Positions 40,346 to 51,528 of a DNA stretch of 64,000 nucleotides are shown one piece after another. Below the pieces are notes generated by a model. The model saw nothing but the letters and a program-made list of their open reading frames with translations, did not search any database and had not been told where the DNA came from. The DNA comes from Paracamarosporium sp. OC-R06-R3 (lineage: Eukaryota > Ascomycota > Dothideomycetes > Pleosporales > Didymosphaeriaceae): NCBI GenBank assembly GCA_019828545.1, contig JACVRA010000095.1:251305-315304 (forward strand), given 5' to 3'. The translations under genes and the position numbers were made by a program. Every line of letters begins with the position of its first letter. Position 1 is the stretch's first letter.

Positions 40346-43161
40346 ATGAATGACTCCGAAGATGAGACTCAGTCCTTCGAATCCGGGTATGCTACGCCAC
40401 CCTTGTCTCCAACGAAGACCATCAGTACTGAAGGCTGGTTGTCTCCCAAGACACCCTCGTCGCCTTACAAGGTCCCGGGTCGCCTTTTCTCTTACGAGTA
40501 TGGACCCCATGCCGGTCATAGAAGCACTCCAGGGTCTCCGAAAAAACCCAATCTTGCCAACCGTTTAGCTGGGCTCCAGCTCACAGACGCCCTCGATCTC
40601 AGCCCGGATGTTGTTTCGCTACCGTCTTTTGAAGAGTCACCTACCAAGAGAACTTCCATCCACATTAATTGTCCTGACGTTGCTTATGTTCCTCTTTCTT
40701 TGGCTAACACTCATTTTCATCCGGATGAAAGCGCTCCTTGTCGAACATCTGAATGCGCACAGGACACGCTCTCGGTCCCTTGCACAAGCTCATTGAATCT
40801 CAGAGAGAGCGATGAGTTCACCTCGACAAGGTCGTTGTACCTAACTGCAGAGGAGGAGTCGGCATCTCCCATAATCGCGAGCGTTGACTCTCCCGACTCG
40901 GAAATCGGAAACTTGTTGCAGCCAGTACAAGCTGCCCTTGATCTCACTCCGTCTTCTCCGTCGTCATTCCTTCTACCTCCAGTCCGTTCTGCTAGTTCTC
41001 CTTTGCGTCCCAGTCAATGGGTAGCACGTGGTGGAGCGTTAACAGCGTCTCGACAACCAAGTCATGCACCAGACCGTTTCATTCCACCACGCCGGCCACC
41101 GAACATTACAAAACAAAGTTTCGATTTAAATAAGCCAGAAGAGCGTTTAACAGCCGAAGAAAGAACCTATCCGGGCGACTCCTCCGTTGTCGATCCATTC
41201 AGCCGCCACCTTCGCCGATCAGTGAGGATGAATGAAGAGATTCGAGGTCTGCGTGAAACTCACGCCATGCTTACCGGCCGATCGAACTTAAGTCGGAGAC
41301 GTACGAACCCTAGCCTTCGACAGGGGACAGCCCCCATGGGAGACCGTCAAATCAGTGCGGGCGCCATATAGAACGTGGGCGGCTCCACTGCTGCTAGTGA
41401 TACTGTGGTGGGAGTCTCCGATGGCAGTGGTGGATTGATAGGAAGCGGAACGAATGCGCCACTCTATACATCCATGTTCCTCAGTCGCTCTGATCCAGAC
41501 GCTGAGCTCGAAGCGTACGAACGGCGTGTTGCACTTGCCCTTGACATAGACCAAGTGAACCGCGTTCTGGATCACTCGGCCTCCTCCAACAGCCCCGAGA
41601 AAACGAGCTCTAGGGTCATCTCGCCGGCTGCAGGACGCCCAATGCACGTTTGGAGAGATAGTTCATGGGCTCGGGATAGTATCTCCGCGCGTTTGTTCAC
41701 TCTCGTATTCTTCTGCAGCATGAGCATGCTGACGGTGTTCTCAAGCAGCGAAACGTAGACACACTGTTTCCAGAAAGGCCGTGCCAGTCTTGCCTTTCAG
41801 ATAAGTAGTGTGACACTACACATTAGTATTTGCTGACATGATATACGGTCCTAGACGCTCCCCAGCTACGAGATGATTACTATTGCTCACTTCTCGCATA
41901 CTCGCAAAACGCAAAATGTCTCGCAGTAGGTTTAGGGAATTTCGTACATCTTTGGTCAGAACGAAGGGGAGTCGATACACCAGAATCCCTCAATATATTA
42001 TCTACTACCAATGTCGTTGACGCCCAGCACGTTACCTCGTTGTCCTTTTCCTCGACCCATGGTGGGCAAGCTATCCTGGCTGTAGCACGAGCAGATGGTC
42101 GCATTGCTCTATGGAGTCCGTTCGATGCGGAACCCCGCTTCGATGCCACACAACCCAAGCCTATCTCCTGTATTGCTTTCAGACCAACTATTGTCAAAAG
42201 GCCATCGCTCCGCGACAATGTTATGACCGTGCCTACCGAAGAACTGCTTGTTAGAGACGAGGCAGGGCACATATACTTCTACAGTATCGAATGGCCATCT
42301 GAAACAGAAAGTGCTGTTTTTGGTTGGAACGGGGCAATGACACTTTTAGCTCGGGTGACAGCTCACTCTCAGCAAATATGCGGATTGGCATGGTCCTCCA
42401 ATGGCGAGCTTTTCGCAAGCGGCGGCAACGACAATTCATGCTACCTCTTCGAGACAAGAAAAGTCCTCAACAGCCCCAACCCGAACATCGAAACTTCCGA
42501 TACCGTCAACGTGCGCCAAGGGCCTGCCGGTGAAAGTATATTCACTGTAGCTCCGGGCCGCAACAATGTCCTACAGGTACCGGGCACGCAAGCAAAACAC
42601 AAATGGGAACTCAACGCCGCTGTGAAAGCAATTGCGTTTTGCCCCTGGCAGCGTGGTCTTGTAGCCATCGGAGGTGGATCGAACGATAGATGCATACACT
42701 TCTATCACACCATGTCCGGCGCCTGTCTTGCCACCATCGATTGCGCAGCCCAAGTCACGTCCCTCATTTGGAGCCAGACGCGCCGTGAAATTGCAGCCAC
42801 GTTTGGCTTCGCACAGCCCGAGCATCCGTTCCGTATTGCTGTCTTCGCATGGCCCAGCTGCGAACAGGTCGTTGCCGTTCCTTGGTATGACGAGAGCCGT
42901 GCGCTATATGCAATTCCGTACCCGGGTGGTCCCAATACAGGGGCTGATGCTAGATCACCGGGGGAGGATGGTGTGTGGTGGAAAAGGGGCATTGAGGAAG
43001 GATGCATTGTGGTGGCAGCAAGTGATGCAGCAATCAGGTTCCATGAGATTTGGGCAGGGGGTAAGAAGGATGTGGGGAATGCAGCGGGGTCGCTTGGTGG
43101 CAGTGATATACTGGAGAGCTTGCACGGAATTGAGCGGGAGGGTGGGCCTATAATTCGATAG
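40346..43161 (+). CDS. AMA1: AMA1-like meiotic APC/C activator, interrupted by in-frame TAG
   Basis: This is a Cdc20/Fizzy-family WD40 coactivator of the anaphase-promoting complex, most like the meiosis-specific Ama1. The exons are 40346-41678, 41749-41800 and 41847-43161, summing to 2700 nt. The N-terminal part has the C-box DRFIP at residues 243-247. The WD40 region starts after VLDAPQLRDDYYCSLLAYSQ, with landmarks FVHLW, GGQAILAVARADGRIALWSP, then QICGLAWSSNGELFASGGND and HKWELNAAVKAIAFCPWQRG. The protein ends PIIR, the Ile-Arg tail that docks on the APC/C. Two features are abnormal. Codon 342 is TAG where the family motif AGA-hydrophobic-W-NVGG expects Trp. The second intron fits only as an AT-AC intron. 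Reading stops at 341 residues without recoding. I call it a coding gene with conditional expression; pseudogenisation is the alternative. Confidence 0.85.
41369..41371 (+). other. In-frame UAG, candidate A-to-I recoding site
   Basis: The codon TAG sits between GCC-ATA and AAC-GTG-GGC-GGC in the AMA1-like gene, with homologous sequence on both sides in the same frame. One A-to-G change at 41370 gives TGG (Trp). The base before the A is U, the preferred neighbour for fungal A-to-I editing. By eye CCAU (41364-41367) can pair with GUGG (41375-41378), placing the A in a 7-nt loop. Editing is inference. Confidence 0.55.
41801..41846 (+). other. AT-AC intron in AMA1-like gene (46 nt)
   Basis: The intron begins ATAAGTAGTG and ends GATATAC, with a branch-like TGCTGAC about 12 bases before its end. 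Only this join gives LPFR-VLDAPQLRDDYY in frame. No GT-AG alternative does, because an in-frame TGA lies directly upstream of the next exon and an in-frame TAA starts inside the intron. The ATAAGT donor suggests a U2-type AT-AC intron. Confidence 0.7.
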
Positions 43162-43514
43162 GGTGAGCGAGGCAAGGGAATAATATAATCATTCTTCTAC
43201 CTCATGAAGGTCTTCGTTCATAATGCTGTGCTACCGCTTGAACGGAGACATTGTATTACAAAAGGAATAACAGCTTGATTTCGATCATCATCAATGCTCC
43301 TTCGCGAAGGGCTGACTATAAGGATGCGAATGTAGCGGCACGACCAGGATGATACAATTGCTTGATTGAAAACCGACTGCTACAGAATGCAGTACCGGGT
43401 ATGTAATGCCCCATGCCTAGAAACCCGAAGCTTTCGTTCAGATGAGAACCCACACCACGTTTTTGAGCCGACGCCAAAGGATCATCCCAGAACTCATGCA
43501 CTCATAAACGAGAC
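43162..43514. other. Convergent 3' region, AMA1-like / RPS6
   Basis: These 353 bp separate convergent stop codons. I see no gene. Several TATAATAT- and ATTACAA-like stretches could act in polyadenylation. Confidence 0.45.
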
Positions 43515-44373
43515 CTAATGCCTCATGGAGGAAGCCCTCCTCTTCTTGGCCTCGTCGTGGGCAGACTTGGCCTCGCTGATGCGCTTGTGGAGGATCTGGG
43601 CGTACTCGTTCTGCGTTCCGTGGTTAGCTTTACACGCAACTAGAACGGCATGGCAAAACTTACGGCAGCATCCTTGGAAGCCTCTGCGCGGCGGCGCTTG
43701 AGTGCGACACGGTGGCGCTTGTGCTGGAGGCGCTGAGGAGTAACCAGACGCTGGATCTTGGGGGCCTTGGTGTAGGGCTTCGCGCCCTCCTTCTTGGGCT
43801 GGACCTCGCGGCGGATGACGAACTTGCGGACCTACAAATCTTGTCAACATTCATTCCTCAGACTCAACCCTTTACGGATAGGTAAAGGATTGGCGATGAA
43901 GCTATGAGCGGACTCACATCATCATCCTTGCTGAGACCGAAGAAGCGGCGGAGCTTGGTCGCACGCTTGGGACCGAGGCGCTTGGGGTGGACAACGTCGG
44001 TGACGCCGGGGATGTCAGCATCGCCCTTCTTGACGATGCTGAGGGCGAGGACGGAGAGGTCCATGCCGACGATGCAGCCACGGACGCTCTTCCTCTTGCG
44101 CTCGCCGGTGCGACGGGGGCGGTAGCAGGAGTGGCCGTCGGAGAGAAGGAGGCGCACACGGGTGGGGTGCATGACACCCTGCTTCATCGGGAAGCCCTGC
44201 TTGTCGTTTCCGCCGGTGATTCTGAAGATGTAGCCCTTGAACTCGTCGCCGATGCTGTCGCCCGGGACTTCCTGGCCCATACGGCGGTCCATGAAGACGC
44301 GGAGCTTGCGCTCGTCTTCAATGTCGATCAGCTTTTGCGTGCCATTGTTGGGGTAAGAGACGTTGAGCTTCAT
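43515..44373 (-). CDS. RPS6: 40S ribosomal protein S6 (eS6), 239 aa
   Basis: This is ribosomal protein eS6 of the small subunit. The exons are 44373-43918, 43831-43664 and 43610-43515; introns are 86 and 53 nt and the sum is 720 nt. The start [20 protein letters not shown] is the universal eS6 N-terminus. Core motifs follow: [40 protein letters not shown] and [20 protein letters not shown]. Past the first junction come [28 protein letters not shown] and the C-terminal helix ending [10 protein letters not shown], which carries the RRxSS target of S6/PKA-type kinases. The frame is open upstream of the ATG, but that sequence is not ribosomal and is probably leader. Confidence 0.97.
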
Positions 44374-45103
44374 CTTGACGGCGGTGTCGAGATAGCCGGG
44401 TGGTGCTGCAACGTTAGTAGATTGTCGAGAGTCGCTTTCTCTGATGTGCGAACTTTTGCCCAAGCGCTAGATTCGTGGCCAAGCCTCGCTTGCGGTCTTA
44501 CATTTTGCCGTAGCGCCCGCAACCCACTCGCTGCTCATTGGCTAAATTAGTGCCCTTGGCCCCATTGGTGTCCGAAGTAAAGACTGGAAGTCGTTGGCTA
44601 CCAGCATCCCAATGGTGTTGGCAGTCGAGCACATTGTCTGAGAGTTGGTAGGCTCATGATGCACTGCACCGGGCGAATCTTGGAATCGACAGGGCTAGAA
44701 GTCCCAAGGCGTGCGAGACACCCAGAGAACCGTTCACTTTACACCGAACATTGGGAGCATTCCTAGACGGAGCATTCATAGACTGCTAATTTGTAAACGG
44801 AGTAAGTAAATTATAATCAAGTGCATCACACAGGGTTAACTATGAGGGTATTAAAATAATCAAAATTTTAAGTCTCGTGTTGAAAGACCATGCTCAGTTT
44901 AACGTATTTCACCGTGATGCTACCGTAAGCTCTACCCATACCCATGCCCAGATACCCAAAAGCTTTCCTATGGAATATGTGAAAAAGTCACTCAGAATTA
45001 GGAATCACCCATCCGACAAACCCTACAACGCCATCCGTGCCATGTGCTCGCTGTAGTTTTGGATATAGTACAATAATAGAAAATGTAAAAAAGGTAAAGA
45101 AAA
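44374..45103. other. Intergenic, RPS6 promoter side
   Basis: About 0.7 kb without a gene. The part next to RPS6 is its promoter. The rest (about 44780-45100) is AT-rich 3' flank of the calcipressin gene. Confidence 0.5.
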
Positions 45104-45944
45104 TTAATGCATCAGCTCCACAGGAGGCCTTGTTGTCGAGACGAACTTTCCTTGAGCCTTCTGCGTGGAGATAGGACCTTCTACGCCCTCCATCGCATCA
45201 GTTGGCGTCATGATCGTCGGGCTTGAGGTTGTATCTTCAACAGCAATGGCTGGAAGGTGCGGGCTGTCGCCATGATCTTCGGGATGGTAGATGATCGCTG
45301 AGCTTCCAGTCCTCCGCCTCTTAGGGAAAGGATTTAAATCATCGTCCGTGGGTGAAGGATACTCCTGGTGATTTGCATGCAGCTTCGCTAATGCCTCTGC
45401 CAGATCCTCCGCATGCACTATTTGGTTTGGCGCATCTTCGTTGCGCATTTCCCAGCCCATAGGAGGCGACGGCGGTGGCGATATGAAGAACAGCTTGTCG
45501 GACTTCGGAAGAGGCAGATGTTGGTCGCTCGGGTTCAACGGAGTATTCAGGCCAAAGTAAACCCGGACGCGGCAGCCCATGATCTGCTCGCCGTCCACCT
45601 TCTGACGTATTGTGATTGCGGAGTCGACATCGAAGAAGGATACAACGACGCGGCGAAAGGACTTCAAAGGTGCCCAAGTATGTATCGGTGCGTAGGTATT
45701 GATGGTCTCCCGTATCTGGACAAGGTTCGAAGGGTTGAAGATTTCGGGTTCCACAAGGTTCTGCGTGTCGGGTCAGTCCGGAACTTGGACGAGCCGGAAC
45801 GGATGCACTTACAGTGATGATGAGCGTATTCGAGGGCGGAGACGGCTGCACCAGTGGTGGCAGATCTGAAAGGTCGAGTGAAAGTGGCGATTTGGATCGT
45901 GAGGAAGCGCGCGACCGCTGCGGTGAGGGTATATTGGTAGTCAT
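45104..45944 (-). CDS. Calcipressin (calcineurin regulator, RCAN/Rcn1), 262 aa
   Basis: This is a regulator of the Ca2+/calmodulin phosphatase calcineurin. The exons are 45944-45813 and 45760-45104, with a 52-nt intron and a sum of 789 nt. The first exon encodes a Ser-rich leader (SRSKSPLSLDLSDLPPLV) and enters the RRM-like fold at NTLIITNLVEPEIFNP across the junction. The fold continues with FRRVVVSFFDVDSAITIRQK and VRVYFGLNTPL. The calcineurin-binding signature KLFFISPPPSPPMGWEMRNE is intact, including the SPPPSPP phospho-motif. The C-terminus is Thr/Pro-rich with an LPAIAVEDT segment resembling the second calcineurin-docking element. The first ATG of the exon at 45944 was used. Confidence 0.92.
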
Positions 45945-47154
45945 GTTTGTTGTCGGGAGGGCCGCAGCACTACAAAATGTCCGGTAGCAGTGGCAAAGGG
46001 TGTTGTTAGTTCTTTGGAGAATTTGCAGAGAGGTCAGGCCGTTGCATGTCTTATGTATGTCGCAGGCGTTGTTCTTGCCGCAAGCATCTGGCCAAAGAGA
46101 GGCGGAGCACGTCGCCAAGCGAGGTGATGAGTGACGTTTGCCCCCGCCCGACCTCCTTGTCTCTTCCACCGCATTCTCGGCCCTGCACTGCCCCAAATGT
46201 GATTCTCCAGCAGACGCCGTCACGACCCACGGTACACGGGGCTCGGCGGACCGCGCGGCTGCCGTCAATGGGTCGTTGGCGACGTGATGATTTCGCTGCG
46301 GCCACGAGGACAGCCTGGCTGACTGATGCCGGAAGCAATCATGACCGCTTCGCCGAACTCAGCCTCGAAGCAGCAACAACACTCGGACTTCTGTCGTGCG
46401 AGCCTTTGCTGCCCGTGAGAGAAACGCCGCTTACTGATATCACCAAGCACCCAAGGCTGGGCAAGAAAGCGCTTCTGTGAAATATGTCTTAGTGATGCAA
46501 GGCTGATTCATCCCCCCTCACCTCCGCTCTCCTGAACTCTGCATTCTGCTGGGATAGTCCTAGTCCATGCCGTTGAGGAGGCAGTAAACGGTCTAGGCGC
46601 CCACTATCTTGGTGCTCGAATGTTACAGGGCGGCGTAATGCACGAGTATGGCACTCTGGCACACACAGCCGTGGACCAGAGTGCAAGTTAGTCGCGCGCG
46701 AACCTAGGTCCCCTGCATGCACAGAGGATGACCCTTCTGGCCATTCTGCGTTTGTCTTTTTTGGCTATTCTATTCTTTTCATCCTTTTGATCGAGTCTGG
46801 GAAGGAGTTTGCGTATTCTGCCTTGACAAACACGGCACAGTTCTTTCATCACGGCAGGGATCTTCCACTTATTGTGCGACTTAGGTCACTCAGTTTCACA
46901 TTGCATTGTCGCTCCAACATGCTTTATTTCCAGAGAATATTTTGCTTTGCGCCCCGCGGCTGTGTACACCCAGCAGTCACGTTATAGCCACCATATTGCA
47001 TCGAGGATACCGACAAGGAGCCGAAAATGGAAAACAAGAACGAATCCCACTATCGAACAAAGGATGAGCGTGCCCTGTAGCCAACTAACAAATCTTATCA
47101 ATGATCGGCCTCCTTGTCTAAGTCTGAAAAACGAAAAGCCAAAATCACTCGGCT
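45945..47154. other. Intergenic, no supported gene
   Basis: This 1.2 kb includes the calcipressin promoter. The open frames here (up to 144 codons, near 46046-46480) have no recognisable motif and overlap long frames on the other strand, as expected from base composition. Confidence 0.5.
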
Positions 47155-47360
47155 TTAATGGCTTCTTAGCACCCTGCGGTGAACTGTCGGGCCTGGCAAA
47201 AGTTCAAATTCATATCATACTATAGTCATTGTAGTCACTTACGAGCGAGGAACCGGATGTGACCCTCCAACCAGACGGCTACGATCATTTGCACAATGCC
47301 GACAACCAGGCCTAAAAAGCCAAAAATGATAGTGACAACGAGCTGTGCCTCAGCTATCAT
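47155..47360 (-). CDS. Possible 51-aa single-pass membrane protein
   Basis: This is a short candidate found from splicing. The exons are 47360-47243 and 47192-47155, with a 50-nt intron (GTAAGT ... CCAG) and a sum of 156 nt. The sequence opens MIAEAQLVVTIIFGFLGLVV, followed by a second hydrophobic part and a basic end (EGHIRF, then HRRVLRSH). Read as one exon it would end after 41 residues with the same membrane segment. No homologue comes to mind. Support is the good donor, the hydrophobic profile and the isolated position in a gene-poor stretch. Confidence 0.35.
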
Positions 47361-48464
47361 GGTGACCTGATCGAGACGATGGGTCGAGAAAGGTATGAAG
47401 AGAGAAATGATGCAGATAGAGCTTCGAAGTGCGACTATATCTGGAGCTGAAGCAAGCCTGGCAACGCTCAGGATGTAAGATAATTGGATAATGTAAAGTA
47501 GGTGAAAAAAGAATAAACAAATGACGACGGTGAACGCTCAATAGAGACAAGAAGGCGCGTCGCGTGGTTGGTATGTTGTTGAGCTCCCAATCTTGTGAGT
47601 GCTTATATCAGGTCAGAGGGGCGCTCGATCTCAAATTTGATAAGAAGATCAGGACGGGAGACAGGGCAATCCACCAAGTGATTGCACAGCACAGATTGAG
47701 AAGTAGATTTCCCGAAGTGGAAGGACAGGATATTTGGATAGCAGGATGGATGGTGAGGAGTACGGCAGTGGGTTTTTAAAGTTGGAGATTGGCATATTGT
47801 ACTTTTCTAATTGGATATACTTTTGTGTTGTGTTGAAGTACTTCTAGTCGATATCAGATAGATTGTAGTTCTACTAAAGTTGATGCCTATTGAATTGTAC
47901 TTTTGCTGAAGTAGTTTTGATTGTTGTGCTGCGCTTTGTAGTTTTGTCAGATTTGGTACTCTTCCTCCGTGGTCGAATTAGTACACTCACTTGTGAGAGT
48001 TAAATATCTGAAGACACTGGACCTGAGGTCACATAAACTCAGCGATGCTTTGAGCCATTACGATCAGATATTATACATGGGTGGATTTACTCTGAGGTTC
48101 CGAATGATTGTGAAGGGTCTCGCGCTGAAAGAGGCTAGCGCCCGGATGGTGAATGTCGACCAATCATTTGCCAGCCATGGTGTCATAGGCGCTTCCCAAA
48201 GTACAATGTCAGCTCCTGCCAATTGCAAAACTACAATACGACGAAAGTCATCAGCCTTGTTCTGCACATGGTCTCTCCATAATTCTTTCCCGTCACTTCC
48301 ACAAACCCTCATCGACCTATGCTCCTTTTTTCTAGATATCCAACTCTACGAAGGTCCTTGTCATTTCTCATCTCACTCTAGTGTATTCAGGTTAACGTGG
48401 TTTATTACACTGAGAATAAACGACAGGCCAAAGTCCACACCATACGCTCCAAGCAGGCTGAAAC
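47361..48464. other. Intergenic, partly T-rich
   Basis: About 1.1 kb without a convincing gene. The interval 47780-47950 is rich in TTGTAC/TTTTG words. It presumably contains the promoter of the Clr5-ankyrin gene. Confidence 0.45.
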
Positions 48465-50868
48465 ATGTTTTCTTCATCGTCGAGTGATGCTCTTGTCACT
48501 TCGACAGCCAATAACCCTCTGCCTTTCCTTCATGATATTTCAATTCCCACTTTTGACGAAGTTGGCCTTCAAGAGGCTCTTCTTCAGGACATCGAAAATG
48601 GTGAAACCATCGTCGATTTTTTACAAGACGATAATGGCGGGTCCGACTGTTTTGACTTCAATTTTATCTTCAACGAATCTACTACCGCGGACTCTAATTC
48701 GACATTAATTGATCACGAATCAGATGACGACAATCTTGAAGGAAGTCCAGCTCAATCAGATCCTTTGTCTTTACTGTCTTTTCCGGTGGACTCGGATACT
48801 CCAGGTTCTGTTTTCGCTGCAGAACCTGTACCACCTATCTCGATGGGTCCACCAAGCCTGTCACAGAACGTAACACGAGCCGCTTCACCCTTAAACGAAG
48901 ATAAATTAAACAAAGATGAAGCCATCTCAAGGCCGCGGAGGAAGAAGGCGAAAACTATTCCGGATAGCGAGTGGGATTCTCAGAAGTCTCGAATAATACA
49001 GTTCTATATAAGAGAAGATCGAAAACTCGAGGATGTGAAGGAGCTTATGGAGGAACAATTCGGCTTCAAAGCAACAAAAAAGCAATTCCTGGACCAGTTG
49101 AAAGCATGGTCACTCAAAAAAAACGTGCAAAATCGCGAAAAGGAGGCAATCATCCGGAAATTTCTCGAGCGTAGATCTGCTAGCAGTAAGAGACCGCTCA
49201 GGTTTTTCGTTGGAAACGTGGAAGTGCATTCAGAAAAGATCGAGAGATGGTTGAAAGATTGGCTGAAAACTCGTGCGAATCCTCATGATAGGCCGTCCCG
49301 TTCGGTAATGCCCTGTAAGTATATTGCTGTGATAGTATCGAAGTTTATAAGCTAACTAGCGGCAGCAACTCCTTCCACTGTGTTTTGTTACACGATGTCC
49401 AGTACGGATTCTCATGATCAAAGTTCGCATTTTTCTCCAATGAAAACAACAATGGCCCCTGGTCTAGATGAAAGTCCAATACCACAAGATGAGGCGAATA
49501 GACTGAGAGCGCGCCTTATGGTATATTTTGCCCAAATTTCTACTGGCGGGCCTAATGAGCCTTATTCAATCCTTCGTCAACAACTAATTACTCAACTCTT
49601 GTCTAAAGCAGCCCATTTACCATGGTTAGATCCTTTTCTGGAGCCGGACGTAGACATGAACCTGAAGGCGAATCGATTGATTGCCGGAAATACGGAAAGG
49701 TGGGTCTTAGAAGGCAGAACTGCTCACACATCTGTCACCGTTCAGACACGACAAACAACCTCACAACTCTGCACTTCGAGTGGTTGTGTAGAACTCCGCC
49801 TTGATATCGATCCTATCGATACTGAGCAGCAATCGCTATGTGTTTGGCTCCTTCTGTCCATACAACTTCACGCTGCTGATTTACGAGGGAATATCGTCAA
49901 GTACTATTCATCAAGACCACCCAGAGGAGTTTTGTTTCGAGCCGCCCGCACCCAGGATATAGATACTTTGAAAACTCTGTTCCATTTTAAGAAAGCTACT
50001 GCTAACGACCTTTCCACAAATGGTCTTTCATTGTTATGCGTACGTTTATTCACTTTTCCCTGTCAACTTCAATGAACAAGGACATTTGCTAAATAGTCTA
50101 CAGGCAGCAGCTAGAGAAGGTCATCCTGGTACGGTCAGCTTCCTACTGAATCAAGGAGCGATGGTTTACGATGGATACAGGTAGAATTGTGGTTACCATG
50201 CGCCCGAGCCTTGCTAAATTTTTTGTAGACCTATTCGTGACATACTGTGGAGCATCTGGAAAGGCTTTCTGGACCGTTGGTCAAGCAAAGATCCGCATTC
50301 CTTCCTTATTGAAAGAGATTTTCAACGATACAGAGATGTTTCCGATCTGGCTATCCAGCATGGAGCATCCGCGGAATACTGCCTGAACGAAAGACGCACG
50401 TTAGGAAACCTTCTACATATCCCTTGCAAATACTCCAGCGCGCACGGTTACGGGGCACTTAACGGCATAGTCCAATACTTCATCGAGATTGGGTGTCAAC
50501 CCGAATACCGTAATGCATATGGAAGAACACCGTTGTTGGAAGCTGCATTCACAAAATCAGACCAGATGACAGATTACATCCGCGTGCTTATTGACAATGG
50601 TGCCAGCTTCAACATGAAAGACAACGATGGCCGTGGGCCGCTTCACCTTGTCGTATTGGGACTTGGCAAGCCTAGCGAGAAGGACGAAGAGCCCACATCT
50701 ACACATCTCTCGGAGATAAAGAGCCGATGGCTAGCTCTGTTGACTGTTGGTTGTGACCCTTCTGCTGTCGACAATCACAGCAAGACCGCCGCCGACTACA
50801 TACATCATGAGAGCGTAAGGTCTATTTGGGACTTATGCCTGAAGCAGAACGAAGGAACGGTTTCTTGA
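48465..50868 (+). CDS. Clr5-domain protein with ankyrin repeats, 748 aa
   Basis: The exons are 48465-49314, 49360-50039, 50104-50180 and 50229-50868; introns are 45, 64 and 48 nt and the sum is 2247 nt. An acidic Ser-rich N-terminus (~165 residues) precedes a Clr5 domain, a Pezizomycotina DNA-binding-like module: IPDSEWDSQKSRIIQFYIRE, LEDVKELMEEQFGFKATKKQ and FLDQLKAWSLKKN. After a variable middle, ankyrin-like repeats run through the C-terminal third: DIDTLKTLF, AAAREGHPGTVSFLLNQGA, NAYGRTPLLEAAF and RVLIDNGASFNMKDNDGRGP. The splice joins are needed to link the Clr5 part to the ankyrin part. Such proteins are lineage-expanded and of unknown role, possibly transcriptional regulators. Confidence 0.83.
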
Positions 50869-51528
50869 TCAGGTGTTAGTGAACTTCAAGTCGTGCTTAG
50901 TATCAGGAAGATATGCCCGGGTAGTCTGAAGTGCTTCGAATGATGTGCTACATTGCTCGTATCACCCTTTTCACCAGGCTGACAGACTGGTACATAGCAA
51001 TCTTTACGGAAAACAATCATCAAAGACAGCCTCAGTGAAAAGTCATAAGCGTGAACTGTCATGTCAGTGCAAGTGCCATGCTCCGCCTCGCAGGTCTTCG
51101 TATTGCGCTTGCGAAACTTCTCACCGCTCGTCGTTTACCCCACAGGTGCCTGCAGATGGTCCTTGCAGAAATCGTTTACGCGTTCCGTACGGAATTCAAC
51201 AAACTCATGCTCACATAGCCTCCCCCTTTCACAAATCACTCACGTGGGCGCATGCAGGTCCCGAGGTAATATGCAAGTGTGGCGCTCACTGTGGCACAGT
51301 CAGGTACGCTAAGACCTGATCCGGACACAACCTCGCCGCTCACCGCGTGCGCCCGTGCGCCCTCTCAAAGAATCTCAGGCGCGACTGTTCCGCCTCAGCG
51401 CATCCTTTCACCACCGTAAACACTCCGCCTCTGCCACCAACCCCACCGTCGCCTCGAAATCCCGCCTGCTGCGCCAACCGAAACATCTCGTCCGGTGAAC
51501 CGCTCGACCAGCGCCCCCGCCCTCCAGC
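50869..51528. other. Intergenic, RPB3 promoter side
   Basis: About 0.66 kb. The short frames here have no recognisable features. The frame open from 51347 into the RPB3 region is not the start of that protein. Confidence 0.45.

Noticed and set aside
41371..41758. Separate gene beginning just after the TAG in the AMA1-like locus
   Set aside because: The sequence after the stop continues the same family motif in the same frame, so it is one interrupted gene, not two.
45339..46268. 309-codon open frame on the minus strand
   Set aside because: It overlaps the calcipressin gene out of frame and has no recognisable motif; calcipressin in its own frame carries the family signature.
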